From NCBI RefSeq assembly GCF_000612725.1, contig NZ_HG964450.1:976712-1040711 (forward strand): a stretch of DNA of 64,000 nucleotides, written 5' to 3'. This document shows positions 1 to 9,002 of this stretch, in pieces. The position numbers and the translations under genes are program-made. This stretch comes from Mycolicibacterium austroafricanum. Lineage in GTDB: Bacteria; Actinomycetota; Actinomycetes; Mycobacteriales; Mycobacteriaceae. The stretch's first letter is position 1, and each line of letters opens with the position of its first letter. The notes below the pieces were generated by a model. That model had not been told where the DNA came from, made no database searches, and saw only the letters and a list, made by a program, of their open reading frames with translations.

Positions 1-1
1 C

Positions 2-1499
<1,498 letters not shown>

Positions 1500-1626
1500 C
1501 CTCGCTCCGACCTCACAGCACCGGCCCGGCGACGGTGAACGGAATTTCACCCCGTGAGCGGGGGCGACACAACTGCGCAACGGCCGGTTAATCACCTCGA
1601 AACACGGCCTGCATAGACAGTTGGAC

Positions 1627-2769
1627 ATGAGTGAGCCGGACTGGGCGCCGCTCACCGGATTCCGGGTTGCGGTCACTTCCGCGCGGCGCGCTGACGAGTT
1701 GAGTGCGCTGCTGCGCCGCCGTGGCGCGACCGTCTGCAGCGCCGCCGCCATCGAGATGGTGCCCCTACCCGACGACGACGAACTGCGGCAACACACCCGG
1801 TCGCTGATCGCCTCCCCGCCTGACATCGTCATCGCCACCACGGGCATCGGGTTCCGCGGCTGGGTGGCCGCCGCCGACGGGTGGGGCATGGCGACCGAGT
1901 TGACCGCCGCGCTGAGCAACGCCCGGATCGTGTCACGCGGCCCGAAGGCCACGGGCGCCCTGCGCGCCGCCGGCCTGCCCGAGGAATGGTCACCGGAGTC
2001 GGAATCCTCCCGCGAGCTGCTGCACTACCTCGTCGAGGGCGGCATCGCCGGAACCCGGATCGCGGTTCAGTTGCACGGCGCCACCGCGGACTGGGACCCA
2101 TTCCCCGAGTTCCTCGACGAATTACGTGCCGCGGGAGCCGAAGTGGTGCCGATCCGGGTGTACCGCTGGCATCCGGCGCCGCGCAACGGCGAATTCGACC
2201 AGCTGGTGGCCGGTATCGCGGACGAGAAGTTCGACGCGGTCAGCTTCACCTCTGCGCCCGCGGTCGCGTCGGTGCTGCTGCGCGCCACCGAGATGGGTCT
2301 CGAAGCGGAGGTGCTGTCGGCGCTGCGCACCAATGTCCATGCGATGTGCGTCGGCCCGGTGACGGCTCGGCCGCTGGTGCGATTGGGCGTGCCCACCTCG
2401 GCGCCGGAACGAATGCGGTTGGGCGCGTTGGCCCGTCACATCACCGACGAACTGCCGTTGCTGCAGACGCGCACCGTGCGCGTGGCCGGGCATCTGCTGG
2501 AGATCCGCGGCACTTGCGTGCTGGTCGACGGCACGGTCAAGGAGCTGTCCCCGTCGGCGATGGCGACGATCCGGGCGTTGGCGCTGCGGCCGGGCGCGGT
2601 GGTGTCACGCGTCGATCTGCTGCGCGCCCTGCCCGGCAGCGGCACCGACACCCACGCCGTCGAGACCGCCGTGCTGCGGCTACGAACCGCGCTGGGAGAC
2701 AAGAAGATGGTGTCCACCGTCGTCAAGCGCGGCTACCGGCTGCCCGTCGACGAGGCGTTCGCGTCATGA
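1627..2769 (+). CDS. nnaR: NnaR-like regulator: uroporphyrinogen-III synthase (HemD) domain fused to a winged-helix DNA-binding domain
   Basis: The first ~260 residues of this 380-residue protein are a HemD fold (GFRVAVTSARRADELSALL; TTGIGFRGWVAAADGWG). The last ~90 residues are an OmpR-type winged helix (SPSAMATIRALALRPG; VSRVDLLRALPG; AVETAVLRLRTALG; VVKRGYRLP). This fusion is the known NnaR/Rv0260c architecture, which in M. smegmatis and Streptomyces acts with GlnR to activate nitrate/nitrite assimilation genes; catalysis by the HemD part is doubtful. ATG at 1627 is preferred over TTG at 1621. The stop overlaps the start of the chelatase gene (ATGA), so the two are translationally coupled. 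nirBD, the expected target, lies 1.2 kb away on the other strand. Confidence 0.85.
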   Translation: MSEPDWAPLTGFRVAVTSARRADELSALLRRRGATVCSAAAIEMVPLPDDDELRQHTRSLIASPPDIVIATTGIGFRGWVAAADGWGMATELTAALSNARIVSRGPKATGALRAAGLPEEWSPESESSRELLHYLVEGGIAGTRIAVQLHGATADWDPFPEFLDELRAAGAEVVPIRVYRWHPAPRNGEFDQLVAGIADEKFDAVSFTSAPAVASVLLRATEMGLEAEVLSALRTNVHAMCVGPVTARPLVRLGVPTSAPERMRLGALARHITDELPLLQTRTVRVAGHLLEIRGTCVLVDGTVKELSPSAMATIRALALRPGAVVSRVDLLRALPGSGTDTHAVETAVLRLRTALGDKKMVSTVVKRGYRLPVDEAFAS

Positions 2770-3506
2770 GCCTGCTCCTGGTGGCGCACGGCACCCGCAA
2801 GCAGCGCGGGGTCTCGCTGATCGGTGACATCGCCGCGCAGGTGTCGACGGCCCTGGGCCGTCCGGTGCGGGTCGCGTTCGTCGACGTGCTGGGCCCGACG
2901 CCGGCCGAACTGCTCGGCGCGACGCGGCATGAGCCGACGGTGTTGGTACCGGCGTTTCTGGCGCGCGGCTATCACGTCAGCAGCGACATCCCCGCCCACG
3001 TCGCGGCGAGCGGGCACGACGACGTGCTCGTCACCCGGGCGCTGGGCCCCGATCCCGCGCTGGTTCGGGTGCTCGTCGACCGCTTGATCGAATCCGGTTG
3101 GCGCCCAGATGATTCAGTGATTCTTGCCGCTGCGGGTACCTCGGACCCGGCGGCGATGCGCGATCTGCACACCACCGCGACCTGGCTGTCGGCGACGATC
3201 GGCGCACGGGTGGAATTGGCGTTCGCCGCGACCGGTGAGCCCAGGATCGCCGACGCGGTGGCCGGGCTCCGCCGCCCGGGCAAGCGGGTGGTCGTCGCGT
3301 CATACCTGTTGTCCGAGGGCCTGTTCCAGGACCGGCTGCGCGACAGCGGCGCGGACGTGGTGACCGACCCGCTGGGGACTCACCCCGGGGTGGCGCGGCT
3401 GATCGCGAACCGGTTCCAACGGGCCGGGTTCGACACCGCCGCCGAAATTGCATTCCAGCAGCGGACTTTCGAGTACGCGCCTGCCGGAATGCAATTTCGG
3501 CGATAA
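2766..3506 (+). CDS. Sirohydrochlorin chelatase-like protein (CbiX/SirB family)
   Basis: The 246-residue protein carries the chelatase pattern LLLVAHGTRKQRGVSLIGDI at the N-terminus and AFLARGYHVSSDIPAH in the middle, each supplying a metal-binding His. The duplicated layout is that of a two-domain CbiX-type ferrochelatase, which inserts Fe2+ into sirohydrochlorin to make siroheme, the cofactor of NirB. The start codon overlaps the nnaR stop by 4 bp. It corresponds to Rv0259c. The last ~20 codons lie inside a 17-bp perfect inverted repeat (3440-3502), so the C-terminal tail may have been recoded by a small palindromic element. Confidence 0.85.
   Translation: MSLLLVAHGTRKQRGVSLIGDIAAQVSTALGRPVRVAFVDVLGPTPAELLGATRHEPTVLVPAFLARGYHVSSDIPAHVAASGHDDVLVTRALGPDPALVRVLVDRLIESGWRPDDSVILAAAGTSDPAAMRDLHTTATWLSATIGARVELAFAATGEPRIADAVAGLRRPGKRVVVASYLLSEGLFQDRLRDSGADVVTDPLGTHPGVARLIANRFQRAGFDTAAEIAFQQRTFEYAPAGMQFRR
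3440..3502. repeat. 17-bp perfect inverted repeat overlapping the 3' end of the chelatase gene
   Basis: The left arm CGCCGAAATTGCATTCC (3440-3456) is exactly complementary to GGAATGCAATTTCGGCG (3486-3502), with a 29-nt spacer. A third near-copy of the arm, GGAATGCCATTTCGGCG (16 of 17 bases), sits at 3970-3986 in the fdxA-nirD gap, and its left flank also resembles the spacer (CGAAA-AG-A/T-CCGC). The element could be a dispersed palindrome, or a terminator for the nnaR operon lying inside the coding end. Confidence 0.75.
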
Positions 3507-3509
3507 AGG

Positions 3510-3863
3510 TCAGGGGTGCGGTGTCGTTGACGGCGGCAGCGCCGCCACCAACGGGGTGTCGGCGCCCACCCGGCCCACCTTCGCGGCGCCGCCGGGATCA
3601 CCGAGCGGCGCGTCCCGGCCGGCCAGCGTCATAGTGAAGAACGCGGCGTTGTCCTCGAGGAACTCCATCTCCTCGTCGGGCAGGTCGGTCTCGTAGTAGA
3701 TGGCGTCCACCCGGCAGGCGATGCGGCAGGCGCCGCAGTCCACGCACTCGTTGGGGTTGATGTACATCGCGCGATCGCCCTCGTAGATGCAGTCCGCCGG
3801 GCATTCCTGCACACAGGACTTGTCCACGATGTCCACACACGCGCTACCGATCACGTAGGTCAT
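3510..3863 (-). CDS. fdxA: 7Fe ferredoxin, FdxA-like ([3Fe-4S][4Fe-4S])
   Basis: The 117-residue acidic protein begins MTYVIGSACVDIVDKSCVQE and has the two-cluster cysteine layout C-x7-C-x3-C(PAD) followed by C-x2-C-x2-C-x3-C (NECVDCGACRIACRVDAI). This matches the FdxA/Rv2007c group of low-potential electron carriers. The C-terminal ~45 residues are a low-complexity extension rich in Gly, Ala and Pro. The gene is convergent with the chelatase gene, 3 bp apart. A DosR-like palindrome at 3897-3916 is centred about 43 bp upstream of the start codon, and a TACCGT -10 hexamer lies 7 nt before the ATG, consistent with leaderless, hypoxia-controlled expression. The electron-transfer partner is not evident from the sequence. 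Confidence 0.88.
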   Translation of the reverse strand: MTYVIGSACVDIVDKSCVQECPADCIYEGDRAMYINPNECVDCGACRIACRVDAIYYETDLPDEEMEFLEDNAAFFTMTLAGRDAPLGDPGGAAKVGRVGADTPLVAALPPSTTPHP

Positions 3864-3896
3864 GCCTACGACGGTAAGTAGTCGACCCCCACGTGT

Positions 3897-3916
3897 CGTG
3901 GGCCAAAGGTCCCTTT
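3897..3916 (-). promoter_or_regulatory. Candidate DosR (DevR) box upstream of fdxA
   Basis: Read on the minus strand, the core is GGGACCTTTGGCCC, close to the DosR consensus GGGACTWWAGTCCC. It is centred near 3906.5, about -43 relative to the fdxA ATG. DosR boxes are typically centred near -42.5, so the geometry fits if the fdxA transcript is leaderless. The M. tuberculosis fdxA gene belongs to the DosR regulon. Confidence 0.6.
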
Positions 3917-3992
3917 TTTGGTCACGACGAGATTGCGATCGGCGCGGGGAAAGCGCGAAAAGACCGCGTGGAATGCCATTTCGGCGCTCGCC

Positions 3993-4340
3993 TCAGGAGG
4001 CGAGCTGGACCTCGCCGTCGGGAGTGATCCTGGTCTCGTACACCGCCAGCGAGTGGTCGGGGTCATCGAGGCAGGTGCCGTCGTCGAGCGCGAACGCCTG
4101 CTTCTTGATCGGAGACTGAACCGTCGCGCGGCCCCCTCGGTCCCCGACGATGCCGCGCGACATCACCGCGGCCCCGCTGAACGGGTCGATGTTGCCGACC
4201 GCGTGCACCGTGCCGTCGTCGAGGCGGAACAGTGCGGCCTGCGCGCCGTCGGGGAGCAGCACACCCACCCCGCGGTTCGGGATCAGGAAGTCGTACCGGC
4301 AGGCGGTCGTCCAGGTTTTGACGTCGTTGAGCAGCGTCAT
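3993..4340 (-). CDS. nirD: Assimilatory nitrite reductase small subunit
   Basis: The 115-residue protein has the Rieske-like NirD fold (WTTACRYDFLIPNRGVGVLL; VHAVGNIDPFSGAAVMSRGIVGD; IKKQAFALDDGTCLDD). It lacks the paired Cys-x-His Rieske cluster ligands, as NirD proteins do. It partners NirB in the NADH-dependent six-electron reduction of nitrite to ammonium in the cytoplasm. The start lies 7 bp after the nirB stop, so nirB-nirD form an operon. A repeat fragment (3970-3986) lies just beyond its stop. Confidence 0.93.
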   Translation of the reverse strand: MTLLNDVKTWTTACRYDFLIPNRGVGVLLPDGAQAALFRLDDGTVHAVGNIDPFSGAAVMSRGIVGDRGGRATVQSPIKKQAFALDDGTCLDDPDHSLAVYETRITPDGEVQLAS

Positions 4341-4347
4341 CTGTCGG

Positions 4348-6903
4348 CTACCTTCCTATCTTGGGCATACCGATGGAAACCGGTGCGGGCACCATCCGGC
4401 CTGCGTTCTCGGTGAACGTGACGGTCGGGTCGGGCACGTCGGGGGCATTGACGAACGATACGAACCGCGACAGCTTGTCGGGATCGGAGAGCACGCCCTT
4501 CCACTCGCAGGCGTAGCCCTCGACGTGGCGGGCGATCGCGGCCTCGAACTCCTCGGCCAGCCCCAGCGAGTCCTCGCAGACGACCTCGCGCAGGTGTTCC
4601 AGGCCGACCTGCTCCACCCAGGGTGCGGTGCGCTGCAGGCGATCCGCGGTGCGGATGTAGAACATCAGGAACCGGTCGATGTAACGGATGAGTGTCTCGT
4701 CGTCGAGGTCGCCGGCGAGCAGTTCGGCGTGCCGCGGGGTCATCCCGCCGTTGCCGCCGACATACAGGTTCCAGCCGGTCTCGGTGGCGATGACGCCGAC
4801 ATCCTTGCCGCGGGCCTCCGCGCACTCCCGTGCGCAGCCCGACACTCCCATCTTGATCTTGTGCGGGGCACGCAGCCCGCGGTAGCGCAACTCCAGGTTG
4901 ATCGCCATCTGCACCGAATCCTGTTGGCCGTATCGGCACCAGTCGCTGCCCACGCAGCTCTTCACGGTGCGCAGCGATTTGCCGTAGGCGTGGCCGGACT
5001 CCATGCCGCCCTCGACGAGCCTGCGCCAGATCTCGGGCAGTTGCTCGACGCGCGCCCCGAACATGTCGATGCGCTGCCCGCCGGTGATCTTGGTGTACAG
5101 GCCGAAATCCCTGGCGATCTCGCCGATCAGGATCAGGTGCTCGGGGGTGATGTCACCGCCCGGCACCCGGGGCACCACGGAGTAGCTGCCGTTGCGCTGA
5201 ATGTTGGCCAGGAAGTGGTCGTTGGTGTCCTGCAGCGAGGCCTGTTCGCCGTCGAGGATGTGCGTCGAGCTGGTCGACGCGAGGATCGACGCCACCACGG
5301 GTTTGCATATGTCGCAACCCTTTCCGGATCCGAACCGCTCGATCAGCCCGGAGAATGTGCGGACCTCGGTGGCGCTGATGAGCTCGAACAGCTCGGCGCG
5401 CGACTGGGAGAAGTGCTCGCACAACGCTTTCGACTGCTCGACACCTTCGGCCTCGAGTAGCTGCTTGAGCAGCGGTACGCAGGATCCGCACGACGTGCCC
5501 GCCAGCGTGCACTTCTTCAGCGCCGGCACGTCGCAGCAACCAGAGCCGATGGCCTCGGTCAGGGCACCCTTGGTGACGTTGTTGCAAGAGCAGATCTGCG
5601 CACCGTCGGGTAGCGCGCCGACGCCGAGCCCGCCGCCGCCCTCCGCTCCGGCCGGCGTGATCAGCGCCAGTGGGGCGCCCGGGAGCGGCTCGCCGACCAT
5701 CGGTCGCAACAGTCCGTAGGAAGACGCGTCGCCGACGAGGATGCCGCCGAGCAGGGTCTTGGCGTCGTCGGAGAGGACCAACTTTGCGTACGTCTGGTTG
5801 ACCGCGTCGTTGACCACCACCTCGAGGCAGTTCGGTGTGCGGCCCATCGCGTCGCCGAAACTGGCGACGTCGACACCGAGCAGTTTGAGCTTGGTCGACA
5901 TGTCGGCCTCGGGGAACTCCGCGCCGCCGCCCAGCAGCCGGTCGGCCACCACCTCCGCGGAGGTGTAGCCCGGTCCCACCAGGCCGTAGCAGCGGCCCTC
6001 GATGGCGGCCACCTCACCGATCGCGTAGATGTTCGGATCGCTTGTCGCGCAGGAGACGTCGGTGAGCACCCCGCCACGCTCGGCGATCGCCAACCCCGCG
6101 TCGCGGGCCAGCTCGTCCCGCGGTCGCACCCCGGCCGCAAACACCACCACCCCGGCGTCGATGTTGGTGCCGTCGGACAGCGTCACCCGCACCGAGTCGT
6201 CCTCCTCGGACCGGCGGACCGGCCGGTTGCGTTGGGCTGGAGCGATAGCGTCGGTGCCGACGCCGGTGTGCACGGTGATGCCCAGCTCGGTGATCATCGT
6301 TCCCAGCAGAGCCGCGCCCGCCTGATCGAGTTGCTGGGCCATCAGTCCCGGCGATTTCTCCACGACATGGGCGCTCAGACCGAACCCGCGCAGCGCGTTG
6401 GCGGCCTCCAGGCCGAGCAGGCCGCCGCCGATCACCACACCCACGGGGGCACGGCCGCCGTCGGTGGCCGACATGGCGTCGGTCCGGATCGCGTCGAGAT
6501 CGTCGAGGGTGCGGTAGACGTGGCAGCACGGCAGGTCGCGACCGGGAACGGGCGGCACGAACGCGTAGGAGCCCGTCGCCAGGACCAGCGCGTCGTAGTC
6601 GATCCGGGTGCCGTCGGCGGTCGTCACCGACTTCGATGCGGGGTCGAGGCGGGTCACGCGGCACCCGAGCCGGACGTCGACCATCGGATCCCCGGCATAG
6701 TCGTTGCCCGGCAGCGCAAGCCGCACCCTGTCCCAGTGCTCGGTGTAGCCCGTCAGCCCGACCCGGTCGTAGGCCGCGTCGAGTTCCTCGGCAAGTACGG
6801 TGACCCGCCATGTGTCCCCGGTGTCCCGGGAGCGCAGCGCCTCGACGAACCGGTGGCCGACCATCCCGTGGCCGACGACCACGACGTGCGAAGTGGAGCT
6901 CAT
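4348..6903 (-). CDS. nirB: Assimilatory nitrite reductase [NAD(P)H] large subunit
   Basis: The product is about 851 residues, normal for NirB. Domains in order: an FAD/NAD-binding pyridine nucleotide-disulfide oxidoreductase region starting HVVVVGHGMVGHRFVEAL and holding a second dinucleotide motif VVIGGGLLGLEAANALRGFG; a BFD-like [2Fe-2S] segment near residues 437-480 (CSCNNVTKGALTEAI, CTLAGTSCGSCVP); a nitrite/sulfite reductase ferredoxin-like region; and the siroheme/[4Fe-4S] cysteines KSCVGSDWCRYG and GVSGCARECAEARG. ATG at 6903 is used; GTG at 6912 is an in-frame alternative. Siroheme would come from the nearby chelatase. Regulation by GlnR with NnaR is expected, and a GlnR-like site is present upstream. 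Confidence 0.95.
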   Translation of the reverse strand: MSSTSHVVVVGHGMVGHRFVEALRSRDTGDTWRVTVLAEELDAAYDRVGLTGYTEHWDRVRLALPGNDYAGDPMVDVRLGCRVTRLDPASKSVTTADGTRIDYDALVLATGSYAFVPPVPGRDLPCCHVYRTLDDLDAIRTDAMSATDGGRAPVGVVIGGGLLGLEAANALRGFGLSAHVVEKSPGLMAQQLDQAGAALLGTMITELGITVHTGVGTDAIAPAQRNRPVRRSEEDDSVRVTLSDGTNIDAGVVVFAAGVRPRDELARDAGLAIAERGGVLTDVSCATSDPNIYAIGEVAAIEGRCYGLVGPGYTSAEVVADRLLGGGAEFPEADMSTKLKLLGVDVASFGDAMGRTPNCLEVVVNDAVNQTYAKLVLSDDAKTLLGGILVGDASSYGLLRPMVGEPLPGAPLALITPAGAEGGGGLGVGALPDGAQICSCNNVTKGALTEAIGSGCCDVPALKKCTLAGTSCGSCVPLLKQLLEAEGVEQSKALCEHFSQSRAELFELISATEVRTFSGLIERFGSGKGCDICKPVVASILASTSSTHILDGEQASLQDTNDHFLANIQRNGSYSVVPRVPGGDITPEHLILIGEIARDFGLYTKITGGQRIDMFGARVEQLPEIWRRLVEGGMESGHAYGKSLRTVKSCVGSDWCRYGQQDSVQMAINLELRYRGLRAPHKIKMGVSGCARECAEARGKDVGVIATETGWNLYVGGNGGMTPRHAELLAGDLDDETLIRYIDRFLMFYIRTADRLQRTAPWVEQVGLEHLREVVCEDSLGLAEEFEAAIARHVEGYACEWKGVLSDPDKLSRFVSFVNAPDVPDPTVTFTENAGRMVPAPVSIGMPKIGR

Positions 6904-6947
6904 GACGGCCACGTTAGGGAGCCGATATTGCCTTTATGTCGCCCTGT

Positions 6948-6963
6948 GTGAAGCGCCCATCAC
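6948..6963 (-). promoter_or_regulatory. Candidate GlnR-type box upstream of nirB
   Basis: Read towards nirB the sequence is GTGATGGGCGCTTCAC. It consists of two half-sites of GTNAC type (GTGAT and TTCAC) separated by 6 bp, which is the spacing of GlnR boxes. It lies 45 bp upstream of the nirB ATG. The match is imperfect, so this is a lead rather than a proven site. Confidence 0.4.
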
Positions 6964-7024
6964 GGAGTGCTCACGTCAGCGGCGCGACCCCTGTGAGCCG
7001 TTCGCCGACGGCGAACGCCCAGGC

Positions 7025-7051
7025 GGAACATGAGCGCCATCGACTCAAGTT
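7025..7051 (+). promoter_or_regulatory. SigE/SigH-type promoter overlapped by a HAIR-like HspR operator, upstream of hsp20
   Basis: GGAAC (7025-7029) and GTT (7049-7051) are separated by 19 bp, the pattern of SigE/SigH promoters. Within it lies CATGAGC-N7-ACTCAAG (7029-7049), which matches the HspR HAIR consensus CTTGAGT-N7-ACTCAAG in 12 of 14 positions. A repressor on this site would cover the promoter spacer. M. tuberculosis acr2 is known to be under both HspR and alternative sigma factor control. Confidence 0.65.
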
Positions 7052-7101
7052 CTAGACAGTGAACCGGAACGAAACCGGTCACGACTCTAGGAGATGACGA
7101 C

Positions 7102-7533
7102 ATGAGCAACGTAGCCCTGTGGACGCGGCCGGCCTGGAACACCGACCGTTTCGTCCGGGACTTCTTCGGCCCCGCGACCGCCACCGAGTGGGCCAAGGGC
7201 ATCAACCCGGCCGTCGAGGTCACCAAGGACGGCGACGACGCAGTGGTCCGCGTGGATCTGCCCGGTGTCGACGTCGACAAGGACGTCAACGTCGAGGTGG
7301 ACAAGGGACGCCTGGTGATCCGCGGCGAACGCCGCGACCAGCGGTCCGAGGAAGCCGAGGGAAGGAAGATCAGCGAGGTCCGCTACGGCGCGTTCCACCG
7401 GTCGTTCGCGCTGCCGGCGCACGTCACAGGCGAGGCCGTGTCGGCCTCCTACGACGCCGGCGTGCTGACGGTGCGGGTCGCCGGAGCCCACCGGGGCGCC
7501 GAGGCCCACCGCGTCGCCATCGAGAGCAAGTAA
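7102..7533 (+). CDS. hsp: Small heat shock protein, Hsp20/alpha-crystallin family (Acr2-like)
   Basis: The 143-residue protein has an alpha-crystallin domain from about residue 34 to 125 (AVEVTKDGDDAVVRVDLPGV, VDVDKDVNVEVDKGRLVIRG, YGAFHRSFALPAHVTGEAVS and the closing A-x-x-x-x-GVLTVRVA motif). It is an ATP-independent holdase in the cytoplasm. The N-terminus MSNVALWTRPAW and its position beside nirBD identify it with Rv0251c (acr2). An AGGAG ribosome binding site lies 9 nt upstream. Control is probably by a stress sigma factor and HspR (7025-7051). A strong hairpin follows at 7543-7580. Confidence 0.93.
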   Translation: MSNVALWTRPAWNTDRFVRDFFGPATATEWAKGINPAVEVTKDGDDAVVRVDLPGVDVDKDVNVEVDKGRLVIRGERRDQRSEEAEGRKISEVRYGAFHRSFALPAHVTGEAVSASYDAGVLTVRVAGAHRGAEAHRVAIESK

Positions 7534-7542
7534 CCGTTGGCC

Positions 7543-7580
7543 CGGTACCGGTGGGATCCGTGTGGATCCCACCGGTACCG
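7543..7580 (+). terminator. Hairpin terminator after hsp20
   Basis: A 17-bp perfect stem (CGGTACCGGTGGGATCC paired with its complement) closes on a 4-nt loop GTGT, 10 bp after the hsp stop codon. There is no U-tract, which is common for mycobacterial intrinsic terminators. The downstream gene starts 10 bp after the stem and may be partly insulated by it. Confidence 0.7.
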
Positions 7581-7589
7581 TGCTGCGCT

Positions 7590-8021
7590 ATGGGCACACC
7601 TCTGGCCATCGACACGGCGCTGACCGTGCTCGCCGCCGGCCTGATCTTCATCTGGGCGCTGATTCTCGGGGTCTGGAAGTACCGGCAGATGGCCACCAGC
7701 CCCGATCACCTCGCCCACCCGTACGTCGACATCGCCCACCGTGCCGCGCTGCTGTACGCGTTCGCGACGATGCTGCTGGCCGTGTTCGTCGAGCTGAGCG
7801 CGTGGCCGACGTGGGTGAACCTGACGTCGGCGGCGGTGGTGGTGGCGTTCTTCGTGCTCGCGATCGCCACCTACGTGATGCACGGGATGCGGCGGGACAC
7901 CACCAACCAGTTCGAGCGAATCGACACCACGGTGCGGGTTGCGATGGCCGCGCTGATCGTCGGCGAGATCGGCGGCACCGTCGTGCTGGTGGCCGGGTTC
8001 GCCGCCGCCCAGTTCTCCTGA
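7590..8021 (+). CDS. Four-helix membrane protein of unknown function
   Basis: The 143-residue protein is mostly hydrophobic with four predicted transmembrane helices: about residues 7-27 (ALTVLAAGLIFIWALILGVW), 49-68 (AALLYAFATMLLAVFVELSA), 75-95 (LTSAAVVVAFFVLAIATYVM) and 115-137 (VAMAALIVGEIGGTVVLVAG). A basic loop, MHGMRRDTTNQFERID, separates the last two. I do not recognise a family. It follows hsp on the same strand behind a strong hairpin and is convergent with the GntR gene. No ribosome binding site is obvious before the ATG. Confidence 0.75.
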   Translation: MGTPLAIDTALTVLAAGLIFIWALILGVWKYRQMATSPDHLAHPYVDIAHRAALLYAFATMLLAVFVELSAWPTWVNLTSAAVVVAFFVLAIATYVMHGMRRDTTNQFERIDTTVRVAMAALIVGEIGGTVVLVAGFAAAQFS

Positions 8022-8059
8022 CCGCCGGGGCCGGGTTTCACCACCACTGAGGAGGTGGT

Positions 8060-8770
8060 TCACGAACGCGTTGCCTTGGCGACGAGCTCACTCACGTCCC
8101 TGAGGTGGTCTTCCATGGCCTGGCGCGCGGCGAGACCGTCGTGGGTCCGCACGGCATCGAAGATCTCCTGGTGCCCACGTACCGACGCGCAGCGCCCATG
8201 CCTGGTGGAATGGGAGTGCTTGCGCACTTCACCGGTCCACTCGCTGGCCAACGTCTGCAGCGCGGTCAGAAGCGGGTTCTGCGCGGCCTGCGCGAGCAGC
8301 AGGTGAAACTCGATGTCCAGGCGAAGCGACTCGGCCTGGAGAAGATTCTCGTGCGACTTGTCAAGCACATCGCGTAGCTGCAGCACGTTGGCCGACGTCG
8401 CCCGATGTGCCGCCAGTTCGGCGATCGACGGTTCGATCACGGAACGTAATTCGGCGGCGTGCTCCTGTTCGGTTCCGCCTCCGGCTATTGCGAGCAGTTC
8501 GTCGACGCTCGCGGTCGGCGCCAGCACGATCGTTCCGCGGCCGCGGGTGCGCGAGACGAGACGCTTCGACTCGAGTTCGTGCATGGCCTCGCGCAACGAG
8601 GACCGCGACACCGACATCGACGCCGCAAGCTCACGCTCCGACGGCAGTCGGGTGCCGGGCGAGATCTCCCCGGTCGCGATGAGCCGTTCGAAATGCGCTG
8701 CGAGCGCGACAGATACACTCTGCGGCCGCCGGATCAGCGGCGGGATCGCCTCTCCTCCAGGTGCGTTCAT
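8060..8770 (-). CDS. GntR-family regulator, FadR/FCD subfamily
   Basis: The 236-residue protein has an N-terminal winged helix (about residues 15-85: LIATGEISPGTRLPSEREL, MSVSRSSLREAMHELESKR, VSRTRGRGTIV). An all-helical FCD ligand domain follows (about 105-225: LRSVIEPSIAELAAHRAT, IEFHLLLAQAAQNPLL, HQEIFDAVRTHDGLAA, MEDHLRDV). FCD regulators usually sense small carboxylic acids and repress neighbouring transport and catabolic genes. It is transcribed divergently from the ABC transporter operon, and two similar palindromes flank the intergenic region (8806-8822, 8940-8958). ATG at 8770 is chosen because it starts just before the conserved domain; an open frame continues upstream without support. 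Confidence 0.88.
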   Translation of the reverse strand: MNAPGGEAIPPLIRRPQSVSVALAAHFERLIATGEISPGTRLPSERELAASMSVSRSSLREAMHELESKRLVSRTRGRGTIVLAPTASVDELLAIAGGGTEQEHAAELRSVIEPSIAELAAHRATSANVLQLRDVLDKSHENLLQAESLRLDIEFHLLLAQAAQNPLLTALQTLASEWTGEVRKHSHSTRHGRCASVRGHQEIFDAVRTHDGLAARQAMEDHLRDVSELVAKATRS

Positions 8771-8805
8771 CGGGCTCCTGTCTCGTTGTGCAGGTCCCCA
8801 ATATA

Positions 8806-8822
8806 GGTCTGATGGTCGGGCC
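8806..8822. promoter_or_regulatory. Candidate GntR operator, copy A (gntR-proximal)
   Basis: GGTCTGATGGTCGGGCC is an imperfect palindrome. Its reverse complement matches copy B (8941-8957) at 14 of 17 positions. It lies 36 bp upstream of the gntR start codon, suitable for autoregulation. Confidence 0.5.
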
Positions 8823-8939
8823 AAGCAGTCCGCAAACCGCCCCTGGCCGTTTCCGGTCGGATAACTCCCCGTTACGCGTGTTACAAGACGCGTCCCCGGC
8901 GCGCTGCGTCGTTGGCGGCGACTTAATCTCGTCACCAGT

Positions 8940-8958
8940 TGGCCGGACCATCCGGCCA
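8940..8958. promoter_or_regulatory. Candidate GntR operator, copy B (transporter-proximal)
   Basis: TGGCCGGACCATCCGGCCA has two perfect 8-bp arms with a 3-bp centre. It lies 45 bp upstream of the start of the binding-protein gene and shares its core with copy A in front of gntR, so both divergent promoters probably respond to the same regulator. Confidence 0.55.
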
Positions 8959-9002
8959 TGATCGCCTCCCGTCCCCCTCCGCGTCAGTGAACAGGACCTG
9001 CC

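Noticed and set aside
8030..8058. ACCACC-N8-GGTGGT stem between the membrane protein and gntR genes
   Set aside because: Only a 6-bp stem; too weak to call a terminator with confidence.
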